A DNA stretch of 64,000 nucleotides from Marivita sp051251565 (GCF_051251565.1 NZ_JBPOFB010000003.1:124001-188000); one strand, 5' to 3'. Shown: positions 9,646 through 18,958, counted from the first letter of the stretch. Notes: a model not told the origin generated them from the letters alone. Translations and numbers: made by a program.

Positions 9646-9722
9646 CGGGCTGTAGCGCAGCCTGGTAGCGCACCTGCTTCGGGAGCAGGGGGTCGGAGGT
9701 TCGAATCCTCTCAGCCCGACCA
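9646..9722 (+). tRNA. tRNA-Pro (anticodon CGG)
   Basis: Acceptor stem CGGGCTG (9646-9652) pairs with CAGCCCG (9712-9718), followed by discriminator A and an encoded CCA. The anticodon stem CCTGC/GCAGG encloses TTCGGGA, giving anticodon CGG. The T loop reads GGTTCGAATCC. It decodes the proline codon CCG. It is a single isolated gene, convergent with the phosphotransferase gene 19 bp away. Confidence 0.97.
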
Positions 9723-9741
9723 GTATCACCCAAACTATGCC

Positions 9742-10767
9742 CTAGGCTGACTTGGCCGCATGCAATCCGCCTTGCGCAAAGGCAGGAACCAATGCGCCAA
9801 GCTCCAATGCGCGTTCGGGATTTGACGCATTGCCATCCAGCGCCCGGCGTTTCACGCCTTGCAAGATCGAGGCCATGCGGAAGAAACAAAACGCAAGGTA
9901 AAACCCAAAGCGCTCGATCCCGGCAAGCCCCATCCGCGCACAATACGCATCAACAAAAGCAGCGTCCTCCGGGATACCAAGCGCCTGTCGATCCACCCCT
10001 GCGAGCCCACGTCCGGTGTTTCCAGGCGGCAATGACCATTGCATGATAACGGCGGCAAGATCGGCAAACGGATGGCCCAGCGTGGATAATTCCCAATCAA
10101 GGACCGCGATACAAGTGGGGCTGTCAGGCGCAAATAGCAGGTTGTCGATGCGGTAGTCGCCATGCACCAGCGTGACCCACCCATCATCGGGTGGCAGATT
10201 AGCATGCAACCAATCGATCAGCGCGTCCATATCGGGGATCACGTCTGTCTCGCTTGCGCGGTACTGCTTGGTCCAACGGTCAATCTGCCGCTGGTAGTAA
10301 TTTCCCTGCGGACCGTAATCCGTCAATCCTGAGCCGTCGAGATCAACAGAATGGATCGCGGCAAGCACGCGGTTCATGTCATCAAAAAGCAGGGTGCGAT
10401 CTGCAACACTCAGATCTGGAACACGTGGATCGACAAAGCTGCGCCCCGCAACATACTCCATCACATAGAACATGGACCCGATCAGTGACTCGTCCTCGCA
10501 AAGCGCGTGCATCCGAGCCACCGGCACATCCGAGGCTGCCAAGGCACGCTGCACGCGAAATTCGCGGTCTACCGCATGGGCAGACTTCAGCAACAGGCCG
10601 GGTGGCTTGCGGCGCAGCACATAAGCACCGGATGCCCCGGTCAATTTGAACGTTGGGTTGGACTGCCCGGTTGCAAATTTCTCAACCCGGACAGGCCCCC
10701 GAAAGTCAGGCACATTTGCGGCCATCCACGCCTCAACCGCCACAAGATCGAACGGTGCTGCGGTCAT
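9742..10767 (-). CDS. Phosphotransferase (APH/ACAD10-type kinase-like protein)
   Basis: Protein of 341 residues of the aminoglycoside-phosphotransferase fold. It shows a glycine-rich N-lobe (FATGQSNPTFKLTG), the catalytic loop LVHGDYRIDNLLF and the metal-binding segment VLDWELSTLGHPFADLA. The start MTAAPFDLV is set by an ATGA overlap with the stop of the acyl-CoA dehydrogenase gene; longer in-frame extensions run inside that gene. Fused or coupled kinase/dehydrogenase pairs of this type (mammalian ACAD10/11; bacterial LvaA with LvaC in levulinate use) phosphorylate 4-hydroxyacyl-CoA. A similar lipid-side role is likely here, and antibiotic resistance is unlikely. Confidence 0.85.
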   Translation of the reverse strand: MTAAPFDLVAVEAWMAANVPDFRGPVRVEKFATGQSNPTFKLTGASGAYVLRRKPPGLLLKSAHAVDREFRVQRALAASDVPVARMHALCEDESLIGSMFYVMEYVAGRSFVDPRVPDLSVADRTLLFDDMNRVLAAIHSVDLDGSGLTDYGPQGNYYQRQIDRWTKQYRASETDVIPDMDALIDWLHANLPPDDGWVTLVHGDYRIDNLLFAPDSPTCIAVLDWELSTLGHPFADLAAVIMQWSLPPGNTGRGLAGVDRQALGIPEDAAFVDAYCARMGLAGIERFGFYLAFCFFRMASILQGVKRRALDGNASNPERALELGALVPAFAQGGLHAAKSA

Positions 10768-11993
10768 GAGTTGGTGTATTTGCGCAGTTCCGCGCGGGCG
10801 ACTTGACGGCGGTGCACCGCATCTGGGCCATCCGCGAACCGAAGCGTGCGCAGATGAGTCCACATCCTCCAAAGCGGCGTGTCCTGGCTGATACCCGATC
10901 CGCCAAAAAGCTGCATCGCCTCATCCACCACCTTGAGCGACATGAGCGGAGCCACCACCTTGATTTGGCTGATCCAAGGCTGGGCAGCCCGGGTCCCTTG
11001 GGTTTCCATCATCCACGCCGCCTTGAGGCACAAAAGGCGCGCCTGTTCGATCTCCATACGGGCGTTGGCAATAATGTCGTAATTGGCACCCAATTCGATG
11101 ATCGGCTTACCAAACGCCTCGCGGTGCAAGCCGCGTTTGCACATCAGTTCGAGCGCCTTTTCAGCAAGGCCAATGGACCGCATGCAATGGTGAATGCGCC
11201 CCGGCCCAAGCCGCCCTTGCGCAACCTCAAACCCGCGCCCTTCGCCAAGAACAATGTTCCGCGACGGGATACGCACATTGGTGAATCTCAGATGCATGTG
11301 CCCATGCGGAGCGTCGTCCTGACCAAACACGTGCATCGGGCGCAGCACCTCAATGCCGGGTGTGTCGGCATCCATCACGAACATCGTATGGCGGCTGTGC
11401 TTGGCGGCATCTGGGTCAGAACAGGCCATCAGAATATAAAGCGCACAGCGCGGATCACCGGCCCCCGAGATCCAGTATTTCTCGCCGTTCAGTACCCAAG
11501 CATCGCCATCTTTCTTGGCTTCGAACGCCAGTTGCGCGGCGTCGGACGACGCGACATCGGGTTCGGTCATCACATAAGCCGACCGAATATCCCCGTCGAG
11601 CAACCGGGTCAGCCAGCGCTCTTTCATCCAATCCGCGCCGTAACGCTCCAACACTTCCATATTGCCAGTATCGGGGGCCGAGCAGTTGAACACCTCGGCG
11701 GCAAGATGCACCTTGCCCATCTCCTCTGCCAGATAGGCATATTCCACAGTGCTCAGGCCATGCCCCTTGTCACTTTCCGTCAGCCAGAAATTCCAAAGAC
11801 CGCGTTCCTTGGCCTTGGCCTTAAGCCCATCAAGGATTTCAATCTGCCGATCTGTGTGCTGGAATCTGTTACCGGACGGATGCTTGCCCACTTCTGCGTG
11901 ATATTCTGCGTCCAGTGGCGCAATCTCGGTCTCAACCATTGCGCGGACATTTTCGACAAGCGTTTTAACGCGCTCCGACATTCCCAGATCCAT
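10764..11993 (-). CDS. Acyl-CoA dehydrogenase family protein (ACAD10/11-like)
   Basis: FAD enzyme of 409 residues. Motifs seen are YVMTEPDVASSDAAQLAF (FAD/substrate loop), NGEKYWISGAGDPRC, GPGRIHHCMRSIG and QLFGGSGISQDTPLWRMW near the C-terminus. The start MDLGMSERV follows AAGGGAGAGCGAGCCATT. Translation is coupled by ATGA to the kinase-like gene downstream. In LvaC and ACAD11-like pairs the dehydrogenase-fold partner processes the phosphorylated 4-hydroxyacyl-CoA to an enoyl-CoA; a plain acyl-CoA dehydrogenase is the alternative. The chain length of the substrate cannot be read from sequence. Confidence 0.9.
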   Translation of the reverse strand: MDLGMSERVKTLVENVRAMVETEIAPLDAEYHAEVGKHPSGNRFQHTDRQIEILDGLKAKAKERGLWNFWLTESDKGHGLSTVEYAYLAEEMGKVHLAAEVFNCSAPDTGNMEVLERYGADWMKERWLTRLLDGDIRSAYVMTEPDVASSDAAQLAFEAKKDGDAWVLNGEKYWISGAGDPRCALYILMACSDPDAAKHSRHTMFVMDADTPGIEVLRPMHVFGQDDAPHGHMHLRFTNVRIPSRNIVLGEGRGFEVAQGRLGPGRIHHCMRSIGLAEKALELMCKRGLHREAFGKPIIELGANYDIIANARMEIEQARLLCLKAAWMMETQGTRAAQPWISQIKVVAPLMSLKVVDEAMQLFGGSGISQDTPLWRMWTHLRTLRFADGPDAVHRRQVARAELRKYTNS

Positions 11994-12104
11994 AATGGCT
12001 CGCTCTCCCTTACGCGAAAATTTCTGAGATGCTAGAAGCAGAACCCACAAACGACCAGAGGTCGCGTGCCTGTTCTTCTCTGGTTGAAAAATATCCTGAT
12101 GAGC

Positions 12105-12149
12105 GCGAGGGGTAAATCCCCTCGCACCCGTCTGATTGGCGCAGCCAAT
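12105..12149 (-). repeat. Double hairpin downstream of gyrB (terminator or intergenic repeat element)
   Basis: Two perfect stem-loops lie after the gyrB stop. ATTGGC-GCA-GCCAAT spans 12135-12149 and GCGAGGGG-TAAAT-CCCCTCGC spans 12105-12125. They are flanked by GAAAAATATCCTGATG. No long T-run follows either stem in the gyrB direction. The layout resembles short hairpin elements found between genes in Rhodobacterales genomes; that comparison is from memory. Only one copy was noticed in this window. Confidence 0.55.
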
Positions 12150-12159
12150 TTGAAACCGA

Positions 12160-14577
12160 TCAGAAGTCTAGGTTTTCGACACTGAGCGCGTTCTGCTGGA
12201 TAAACTCGCGGCGCGGTTCAACCACATCGCCCATCAGCTTTGTGAACAGGTCATCCGCTTCGGTCATGTCGTCGACCTTGACCTGCAACAGCGTCCGCGC
12301 GTCGGGGTCCAGCGTGGTTTCCCATAGCTGATCAGGGTTCATTTCGCCCAGACCTTTGTAGCGCTGATAGGTCAGCCCCCGCTCACCCTCTTCGAGAATT
12401 GCATGCAAAAGGTCCAGCGGGCCGTAGATCATCTGCTTTCGATCCTTGCGGACCAATTGCGCAGGCTTGTCGTAGACCGCTTGCAGGCTTTGCGTAAAGC
12501 TGCCGGTCTTGCGCGCCTCACCGGACCGAAGCATCGGGCCATCCAGGGTCCGCACTTCTTCGACACCGCGCAAGATCCGCGCGAGGCGGAAACCCCGGTC
12601 CTGCGTGATCCGGCCTTGCCAACCCCGTTCGTATTCGAGCGCAATCAGATCCAGCCGTGTCGCAACCTTGTCGGCCACGCCTTGCAAATCGGCATCCACA
12701 GCGCCCGGAACGAACGCCCCGGCAATCGCCGATTGCTCGAGGATATGGCGGGGATAATGCGTCGGGAAGGCATCCAGAACACGTTTGAGCTGGCGCGCCT
12801 CTTCGACCACGCGCACAAGATCCTGACCCAGAATGGCCTCGCCATTGCCCTGCACAAGCTGTGCACCATCTGTGCCCTGCTGAATCAGGTATTCTTCCAT
12901 CGCGGTTTGATCCTTGAGGTACACCTCGGATTTGCCACGCATGACTTTGTAAAGCGGCGGCTGGGCGATATAGAGATATCCACCGTCGATCAATTCGGGC
13001 ATCTGACGGTAAAAAAACGTCAGAAGCAGGGTTCGAATATGCGCGCCGTCCACGTCGGCGTCGGTCATGATGACGATCTTGTGGTAGCGCAGTTTCGAGA
13101 TGTTGAATTCATCGCGCCCGATCCCGGTGCCAAGCGCCATCACGAGGTTGCCGATTTCCTGGCTTCCCAGCATCCGGTCAAAGCGCGCGCGCTCGACGTT
13201 CAGGATTTTACCTTTCAGCGGCAAAATGGCTTGTGTGCGGCGGTCACGACCAGTCTGGGCCGATCCCCCCGCGCTGTCACCCTCGACGAGGAAGAGTTCT
13301 GTTTGCGACGGGTCCTTTTCCGAACAATCCTTGAGCTTGCCAGCCAAAAAGTTCACATCCATCGCTGTCTTGCGACGGGTCAGTTCCCGCGCCTTGCGCG
13401 CGGCTTCGCGGGCAAGCGCGGCTTCAACGATCTTACCGACGATGCGCTTGGCCTCGTTCGGGTTTTCCTCGAACCATTCAGCCAGCTTTTCGTTCACAAG
13501 GCTTTCAACGGCCGGACGGACTTCGGACGAAACCAGCTTGTCCTTGGTTTGGCTCGAGAATTTTGGGTCGGGCACTTTGACCGACAAGACACAGGTCAAA
13601 CCCTCACGGGCGTCGTCGCCTGTGAAATTGACTTTTTCCTTTTTCGCAATGCCCGAGGACTGCGCGTAATTGTTGATCGTCCGTGTCAGCGCGCCGCGGA
13701 AACCCGCCATATGCGTGCCGCCATCGCGCTGCGGGATATTGTTGGTAAAGGGCAGGACAGTCTCATGATAGCTGTCGTTCCACCACATCGCCACCTCTAC
13801 ACCGATGCCATCGCGATCACCGACCATGAAGATCGGCTCGGGCATGACCGGGGCTTTGGAGCGGTCGAGATATTTCACGAATTCCCGAACACCGCCTTCA
13901 TAAAACAGCTCGGATTTGAGCGGTTCCGCCGGGCGCTCATCTTCCAGAATGATGCGCACGCCGGAATTCAGGAACGCCAGTTCGCGCAGGCGCTTTTCCA
14001 GCGTGTGAAAATCGTAGTCATGATTGGAAAAGGTCGTAAGCGAGGCCAGAAAGCGCACTTCGGTGCCCTTGTTGCCATTTGCGTCCCCAACCACTTCGAG
14101 GTGCTTGACAGTATCGCCGCGTTCGAACCGCGCGATGTGTTCCTTACCGTTGCGCCAGACGCGAAGTTCCAGCCAGTCGGACAGCGCGTTCACCACCGAC
14201 ACACCCACACCGTGCAGGCCACCGGACACTTTGTAGGAGTTCTGGTCGAATTTGCCGCCTGCGTGTAGCTGGGTCATGATGACCTCAGCCGCCGACACGC
14301 CTTCCTCTTCATGGATATCGACAGGAATTCCACGTCCGTTGTCACGTACCGAAACACTGTTATCGGCGTGGATTTTCACCTGCACAAAGTCGGCATGCCC
14401 GGCCAAAGCCTCATCAATACCGTTGTCGACGACTTCATACACCATGTGGTGCAGACCCGACCCATCGTCGGTATCGCCGATATACATTCCCGGACGTTTA
14501 CGGACAGCCTCCAAGCCCCTGAGAACCTTGATAGAATCTGCGCCGTATTCTTCGGGAGCCTGTGCGGGGTCTGCCAT
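12160..14577 (-). CDS. gyrB: DNA gyrase subunit B
   Basis: ATPase subunit of DNA gyrase, 805 residues, full length. The GHKL domain has EVVDNGIDEALAGHA, the VRDNGRGIPVD loop and GGLHGVGVSVVNALS. The TOPRIM part carries LVEGDSAGGSAQTGRDR and MTDADVDGAHIRTLL. The C-terminus has QRYKGLGEMNPDQLWETT. The start MADPAQAPEEYGADSI follows AAAGGGCATTTCC. It is last in the series dnaA-dnaN-recF-gyrB, all on the minus strand. Confidence 0.98.
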   Translation of the reverse strand: MADPAQAPEEYGADSIKVLRGLEAVRKRPGMYIGDTDDGSGLHHMVYEVVDNGIDEALAGHADFVQVKIHADNSVSVRDNGRGIPVDIHEEEGVSAAEVIMTQLHAGGKFDQNSYKVSGGLHGVGVSVVNALSDWLELRVWRNGKEHIARFERGDTVKHLEVVGDANGNKGTEVRFLASLTTFSNHDYDFHTLEKRLRELAFLNSGVRIILEDERPAEPLKSELFYEGGVREFVKYLDRSKAPVMPEPIFMVGDRDGIGVEVAMWWNDSYHETVLPFTNNIPQRDGGTHMAGFRGALTRTINNYAQSSGIAKKEKVNFTGDDAREGLTCVLSVKVPDPKFSSQTKDKLVSSEVRPAVESLVNEKLAEWFEENPNEAKRIVGKIVEAALAREAARKARELTRRKTAMDVNFLAGKLKDCSEKDPSQTELFLVEGDSAGGSAQTGRDRRTQAILPLKGKILNVERARFDRMLGSQEIGNLVMALGTGIGRDEFNISKLRYHKIVIMTDADVDGAHIRTLLLTFFYRQMPELIDGGYLYIAQPPLYKVMRGKSEVYLKDQTAMEEYLIQQGTDGAQLVQGNGEAILGQDLVRVVEEARQLKRVLDAFPTHYPRHILEQSAIAGAFVPGAVDADLQGVADKVATRLDLIALEYERGWQGRITQDRGFRLARILRGVEEVRTLDGPMLRSGEARKTGSFTQSLQAVYDKPAQLVRKDRKQMIYGPLDLLHAILEEGERGLTYQRYKGLGEMNPDQLWETTLDPDARTLLQVKVDDMTEADDLFTKLMGDVVEPRREFIQQNALSVENLDF

Positions 14578-14684
14578 GGAAATGCCCTTTGTTATTCTGG
14601 TGATTTTATACGCGAAAGCCAAAGGGTTGTCACGCGACTGACACAAGATTTAGCGGTCGGCGGATTTATCTGGCAGACAGTTTG

Positions 14685-15794
14685 TCAAAGGCCGTCACGG
14701 GCGGACACGATTGTGCCTGTGCTTGTTTCGGTCACTTCAAAATACTGGGCGCGCGACCCAAGTTCTGTGAACAACTCAGGGCCTGTGCCTGTCATCCACG
14801 CTTGCGCGCCCAGCGCCGAGATTTCATCGTAAAGCGCGGACCGACGGCTGGCATCAAGATGCGCTGCGACCTCGTCCAAAAGGACAATTGGCGGTGCCCC
14901 GAAATCCTTGACCAACGCGCGCGCGTTGGCCAGCACGAGCGAGATCAGCAGCGCTTTTTGCTCTCCCGTCGAGCTGTCAGCGGCAGGAACGCCTTTGGCC
15001 GCGAAAACCCCATAGAGGTCAGCGCGGTGCGGGCCAACAAGGGTGCGCCCCGCAGCCAGATCACGAAAGCGGCTTTCCTCGAACGCGACGCGCAGATCAT
15101 CAGCAGTTTCGGGCATCGTGCCTTCGGTTTGCACCAGATCAAGCTGTGCCGCCGGAAACTGCGTGCTGGCCTGATCTTGGGCCTCGGCGATCCGGTCAAG
15201 CGCGCGCTGCCGGTTCGCATGGATCACAGCGCCTGTCTGCGCCATCTGCGCCTCCAAAGCCTTGTACCACATTGGATCGCGCACCTGATCCTTGAGCAGC
15301 CGGTTGCGTTCGCGCATGGCTTTTTCATAGGTCAACGACACATCGCCATGGTTCGGGAAAAAGCTGAGCGTCATGCGGTCCAGAAACCTGCGCCGCCCTT
15401 CGGCCCCTTCGATCCAAAGCCGGTCCATCGACGGCAAGAGCCACAAAACGCGCACCAGTTCGCCAAGGCGGGTCTGGGCTGCGGGCTTGTCGTTGATCCT
15501 GACCTGACGTGGCGCACCCTGTTCCGACTGAAACGCGATATCCTGAAGGCCCTCGGGGGTTTCTACCAGACCGTTGACCTTCCAGCCCAACGCTTCGGGG
15601 CGGCGGGTCATGTCCTGCGCCGAAGCGCGGCGCATCCCACGACCGGGGGAAAACAGCGATACCGCTTCGATCAGATTGGTTTTGCCTGCGCCATTCAGAC
15701 CGTACAGCACAACTGGCCTTGCGTCGGGTTCAAGCGACACATGCAGATGAGACCGAAAATGCGAAAGCGTGAGGCGGTTGAGATAAAGTGGCAA
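14685..15794 (-). CDS. recF: DNA replication and repair protein RecF
   Basis: SMC-like ATPase of 369 residues that loads RecA at gaps with RecO and RecR. Walker A is VLYGLNGAGKTNLIEAVS, the signature is DSSTGEQKALLISLVLANA and Walker B is IVLLDEVAAHLDASRR. The start is TTG (15794-15792), giving MPLYLNRLTLSHFRSH, the usual RecF opening; GGGGG lies five bases upstream. The rare start would keep expression low, as is common for recF. It follows dnaN by 29 bp. Confidence 0.96.
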   Translation of the reverse strand: MPLYLNRLTLSHFRSHLHVSLEPDARPVVLYGLNGAGKTNLIEAVSLFSPGRGMRRASAQDMTRRPEALGWKVNGLVETPEGLQDIAFQSEQGAPRQVRINDKPAAQTRLGELVRVLWLLPSMDRLWIEGAEGRRRFLDRMTLSFFPNHGDVSLTYEKAMRERNRLLKDQVRDPMWYKALEAQMAQTGAVIHANRQRALDRIAEAQDQASTQFPAAQLDLVQTEGTMPETADDLRVAFEESRFRDLAAGRTLVGPHRADLYGVFAAKGVPAADSSTGEQKALLISLVLANARALVKDFGAPPIVLLDEVAAHLDASRRSALYDEISALGAQAWMTGTGPELFTELGSRAQYFEVTETSTGTIVSARDGL

Positions 15795-15823
15795 CAGCGC
15801 CCCCGTTCAAAGGCGCTGATGCG

Positions 15824-16942
15824 TCAAACGCGCATCGGCATGACGACGTAAACCGCGCTGGTGTCATTGCCTTCGCGCATCAATGTCGGGTCACCAGCAG
15901 AGTTGAACATGAACACCGCGTTTTCGCGGTCCACCTGGCTGGCAATTTCCAAGAGGTACTTCGCGTTGAAGCCAATTTCCAAGCGATCATCCCCATACGC
16001 AACGGCAAGTTCTTCTTCGGCAGCCCCGCTGTCGGGCGCATTGACCGACAGGATCAGGCGGTCTTCGTCCAATGAAAGTTTCACCGCACGCGACCGTTCC
16101 GAAGACACGGTGGCAACCCGGTCCACGGCTTTGGCGAATTCCGCTGCGTCCACTTCAAGGCGGCGTGTGTTGCCCTGTGGGATCACACGCGTGTAGTCGG
16201 GAAAGGTACCGTCAATGACCTTGGACGTCAGTGTGATGTCCGGCGTGGCAAAGCGCACCTTGGTTTCTGACACCGACACAGCGATCTGCATGTCGTCGTC
16301 ATCCAGCAGCTTGCGCATCTCGCCTACGGTTTTGCGCGGTACGATCACACCGGGCATATCGTCGGCCCCTTTTGGCAGGGGCGCGTCGATGCGGGCAAGA
16401 CGGTGACCATCGGTCGCCACACAGCGCAAAACCTTGCCGGCTTCGCCATCAGCGACGTGCATGTAGACACCGTTGAGATAGTAGCGGGTTTCCTCGGTCG
16501 AGATCGCGAACTTCGACTTGTCGAACAAGCGGCGCAGAACCGGCGCAGGGGCCGAGAAGTTCGCGCTATATTCCGACGATGCCATGACCGGGAAGTCTTC
16601 TTTCGGCAGTGTCGCAAGCGAGAAGTTAGACCGCCCCGCCTCGACTGTCAGACGGCCAGTTGCGCTGTCTTCGGACACCGATACAAGCGCGCCATCGGGC
16701 AGTTTGCGCACAATTTCATGCAGCGTCACAGCCGACACCGTGGTTGATCCGGCGCGTTCGACCTGAGCCAAGGCGCGATCCACCACTTCGATATCAAGGT
16801 CCGTCGCGCGGAACTGGACGGTTTCGCCATCCGCTTCGATCAGGACGTTGGCCAAGATCGGAATGGTATTGCGGCGTTCCACGACGGACTGCGCTTGCGA
16901 CACCGCCTTAAGCAGTGTTCCGCGTTCCATGCTGAATTTCAT
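15824..16942 (-). CDS. dnaN: DNA polymerase III beta subunit (sliding clamp)
   Basis: Ring-forming processivity clamp of 372 residues, the normal length, with three repeated clamp domains. It starts MKFSMERGTLLKAVSQAQSV and ends with DTSAVYVVMPMRV; the VMPMR tail is the conserved C-terminus next to the protein-binding pocket. The start is preceded by GGGGGATAAACGC. Between it and dnaA there are 154 bp holding a candidate promoter, so it need not depend only on dnaA transcription. Confidence 0.97.
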   Translation of the reverse strand: MKFSMERGTLLKAVSQAQSVVERRNTIPILANVLIEADGETVQFRATDLDIEVVDRALAQVERAGSTTVSAVTLHEIVRKLPDGALVSVSEDSATGRLTVEAGRSNFSLATLPKEDFPVMASSEYSANFSAPAPVLRRLFDKSKFAISTEETRYYLNGVYMHVADGEAGKVLRCVATDGHRLARIDAPLPKGADDMPGVIVPRKTVGEMRKLLDDDDMQIAVSVSETKVRFATPDITLTSKVIDGTFPDYTRVIPQGNTRRLEVDAAEFAKAVDRVATVSSERSRAVKLSLDEDRLILSVNAPDSGAAEEELAVAYGDDRLEIGFNAKYLLEIASQVDRENAVFMFNSAGDPTLMREGNDTSAVYVVMPMRV

Positions 16943-16972
16943 GCGTTTATCCCCCGACTGGCCGGACGCCGA

Positions 16973-17001
16973 CAGTAACCCGCATCAGGGTCGCTCTCCA
17001 A
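16973..17001 (-). promoter_or_regulatory. Candidate dnaN promoter
   Basis: On the minus strand TTGGAG and TTACTG are spaced by 17 bp, ending 30 bp before the dnaN ATG. A 7-bp hairpin GGCGCGC/GCGCGCC (17051-17070) lies between it and the dnaA stop. Both elements are only moderate matches. Confidence 0.35.
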
Positions 17002-17096
17002 GCCCTTGTTTTGCAATTTCTTGGGCGTATTGCGCGCAGGGTCAAGGGCAGGCGCGCAGGAACGCGCGCCATGTTGGCAAATGTTGTGTGTTTGAC

Positions 17097-18515
17097 TCAG
17101 GCCTCAAGCGCCCGACGCAGCAATTCGACGTCTTCTGCGATCTGAGCGTCCTGTTTTTTTAGCTCTTCGATACGCTTTACGCCGTGCATGACCGTTGTGT
17201 GGTCACGCCCGCCAAAGTGACGGCCGATTTCTGGCAGGGACCGCGTGGTCAATTGCTTGCACAAATACATCGCAATCTGACGGGGCCTGGCAAACGTGCG
17301 CACGCGCTTGGGACCAACCAGATCAGAATGGCGGATTAGGTAATGATCCGCGACCTTGCGCTGAATCTCTTCAATCGACACTTTGCGTTCCGATACACGA
17401 AGGATGTCAGTCAGACATTCTTGGGTCAAATCCATCGAGATCGGCTTGCCGACAAGCGATGCAAAGGCGAACAGACGGGTCAGTGCGCCTTCGAGGATAC
17501 GCACATTGCTGACGATACGGGCCGCAAGGAATTCAAGAATCCCACGTTCGACTTCGAGGTCGGGATACATGCGCGAATACATCTCGGATTTGGACTGGAG
17601 GATACCAAGGCGCAGTTCGTAATCGGTTGGGTGCAGATCAACGACCAACCCGCTTTGCAGGCGCGATCGGATACGGTTCTCAAGATCCTTGATCTCGTCC
17701 GGGGCGCGGTCTGCGGAAATGATGATCTGCTTGTGCTGATCCACAAGCGCATTGAACGTGTGGAAAAACTCTTCCTGCGTGCTGTCCTTGCCCGCGATGA
17801 ACTGAACATCATCGACCATCAAAACATCGACAGAGCGGAACAATTCCTTGAAGTCCATCATCTTGCGATCCCGCAGCGCCTGAACAAATCGGTACATGAA
17901 CTGTTCCGCCGACAGGTTGAGCACGTTGAGGTGCGGATGCCGGGTGCGCAGCTCCCAGGCGATAGCGTGCATGAGGTGCGTTTTGCCCAGACCCACGCCC
18001 CCATACAGGAAGAGTGGGTTGAAAGTGACAGGGCCACCTTCGGCGACACGGCGCGCGGCGGCATGCGCCAGCTCGTTGGGTTTACCGACAACGAAGGAGT
18101 CGAATGTGAACCGTTTATCAAGCGGCGACCCATGTAACGTGTCAGTCAGCGCTTGGGCCTTGACCTGAACAGCAGGCGCCGCAATGGGTTCAACAGGAGT
18201 CGGAGCGTCTTCGACGCAGAGACGCGCACTTTGGGTGTCTGTGACCGTGTCAAACACGATACGACGGATTGAGGGGCTGATCCGAGCGACCTTGGACAAC
18301 AGCATATCACCATAGTTCTGGGACACGTAGTTGCCGAAAAAATTCGTTGGCACACGGAACCGGGCAATACCCTCGTCCACACCAATATAGCTCAGTGGTT
18401 CTATCCAGCTTTGGAAACTGTTGGTACCCATTGTCTGATGGAGTTCATCCCGGATTGCTCCCCACTGGTCTTGCGTCATTTGTCCCTGTTCCACTGTCGG
18501 CATGTTGTTCCACAT
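17097..18515 (-). CDS. dnaA: Chromosomal replication initiator protein DnaA
   Basis: AAA+ initiator of 472 residues. The N-terminal domain (QWGAIRDELHQTMGTNSFQ) is followed by a linker and the ATPase core with Walker A GGVGLGKTHLMHA and VLMVDDVQFIAGKD. The C-terminal DnaA-box-binding domain has the signature GGRDHTTVMHGVKRIEEL. The first ATG is preceded by AGGGGAAACGC; internal ATGs at residues 5 and 13 are possible. It binds DnaA boxes at oriC and melts the origin. It lies downstream of rpsT with 443 bp between them. Confidence 0.98.
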   Translation of the reverse strand: MWNNMPTVEQGQMTQDQWGAIRDELHQTMGTNSFQSWIEPLSYIGVDEGIARFRVPTNFFGNYVSQNYGDMLLSKVARISPSIRRIVFDTVTDTQSARLCVEDAPTPVEPIAAPAVQVKAQALTDTLHGSPLDKRFTFDSFVVGKPNELAHAAARRVAEGGPVTFNPLFLYGGVGLGKTHLMHAIAWELRTRHPHLNVLNLSAEQFMYRFVQALRDRKMMDFKELFRSVDVLMVDDVQFIAGKDSTQEEFFHTFNALVDQHKQIIISADRAPDEIKDLENRIRSRLQSGLVVDLHPTDYELRLGILQSKSEMYSRMYPDLEVERGILEFLAARIVSNVRILEGALTRLFAFASLVGKPISMDLTQECLTDILRVSERKVSIEEIQRKVADHYLIRHSDLVGPKRVRTFARPRQIAMYLCKQLTTRSLPEIGRHFGGRDHTTVMHGVKRIEELKKQDAQIAEDVELLRRALEA

Positions 18516-18958
18516 GCGTTTCCCCTAAACCGGTGGACATCATTGGCCCCCCATACGGCACATCGCGGGATCAACGCGTGCAGGACACCCAGAGCGAACT
18601 GGGTGTTCTGAAACTGGGATAAAACAACACCTGGCAACGTGGAGTTGGTCAAAGCCCTTAACATCAATATGGACGTAGCTGTCGACCGTTAATCGACTTT
18701 CACCGTCGTGCCAAAATCCAAGCAAATGTCTTTGCTGAATTTGCACTAACGGGGCCTGTCCCCCTGAACGCGATGTGACTCGCAAGTACGAGTTATAAGC
18801 CCAGACGAAGGCCCATCAACTGAACTTCGTTGTTGACTCAGACAAAGCCGGAAAAGAATCTCTGACCGGTGCAAAGCTGCGCAAGCGCCATAAAAAAACG
18901 CCACTTCGGATGAAGCAGCGTCTTGATTTTCAATCCCAGTTTGGTCAGCTAACGATTC
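18516..18958. other. Intergenic region between rpsT and dnaA
   Basis: This stretch holds the dnaA leader and the rpsT terminator and no convincing gene. No cluster of DnaA boxes (TTATCCACA or one-mismatch forms) was seen by eye, so it is not obviously the replication origin despite its position. A near-exact inverted repeat, CACCCAGAGCGAACTGGGTG, sits at 18588-18607. Confidence 0.6.
18892..18922 (-). terminator. Rho-independent terminator of rpsT
   Basis: On the minus strand ACGC-TG-CTTC, loop ATCC, GAAG-TG-GCGT forms a stem with a small internal loop and runs into TTTTTTTA. It lies 36 bp after the rpsT stop codon. Confidence 0.8.

Noticed and set aside
9742..10767. Aminoglycoside resistance gene
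   Set aside because: Co-translation with an acyl-CoA dehydrogenase and similarity in layout to ACAD10/11 and LvaA point to lipid metabolism.
12403..14268. 621-codon open frame on the plus strand opposite gyrB
   Set aside because: It mirrors gyrB codon structure, is rich in His, Arg and Phe, and shows no domain; it is a shadow of a G+C-rich gene.
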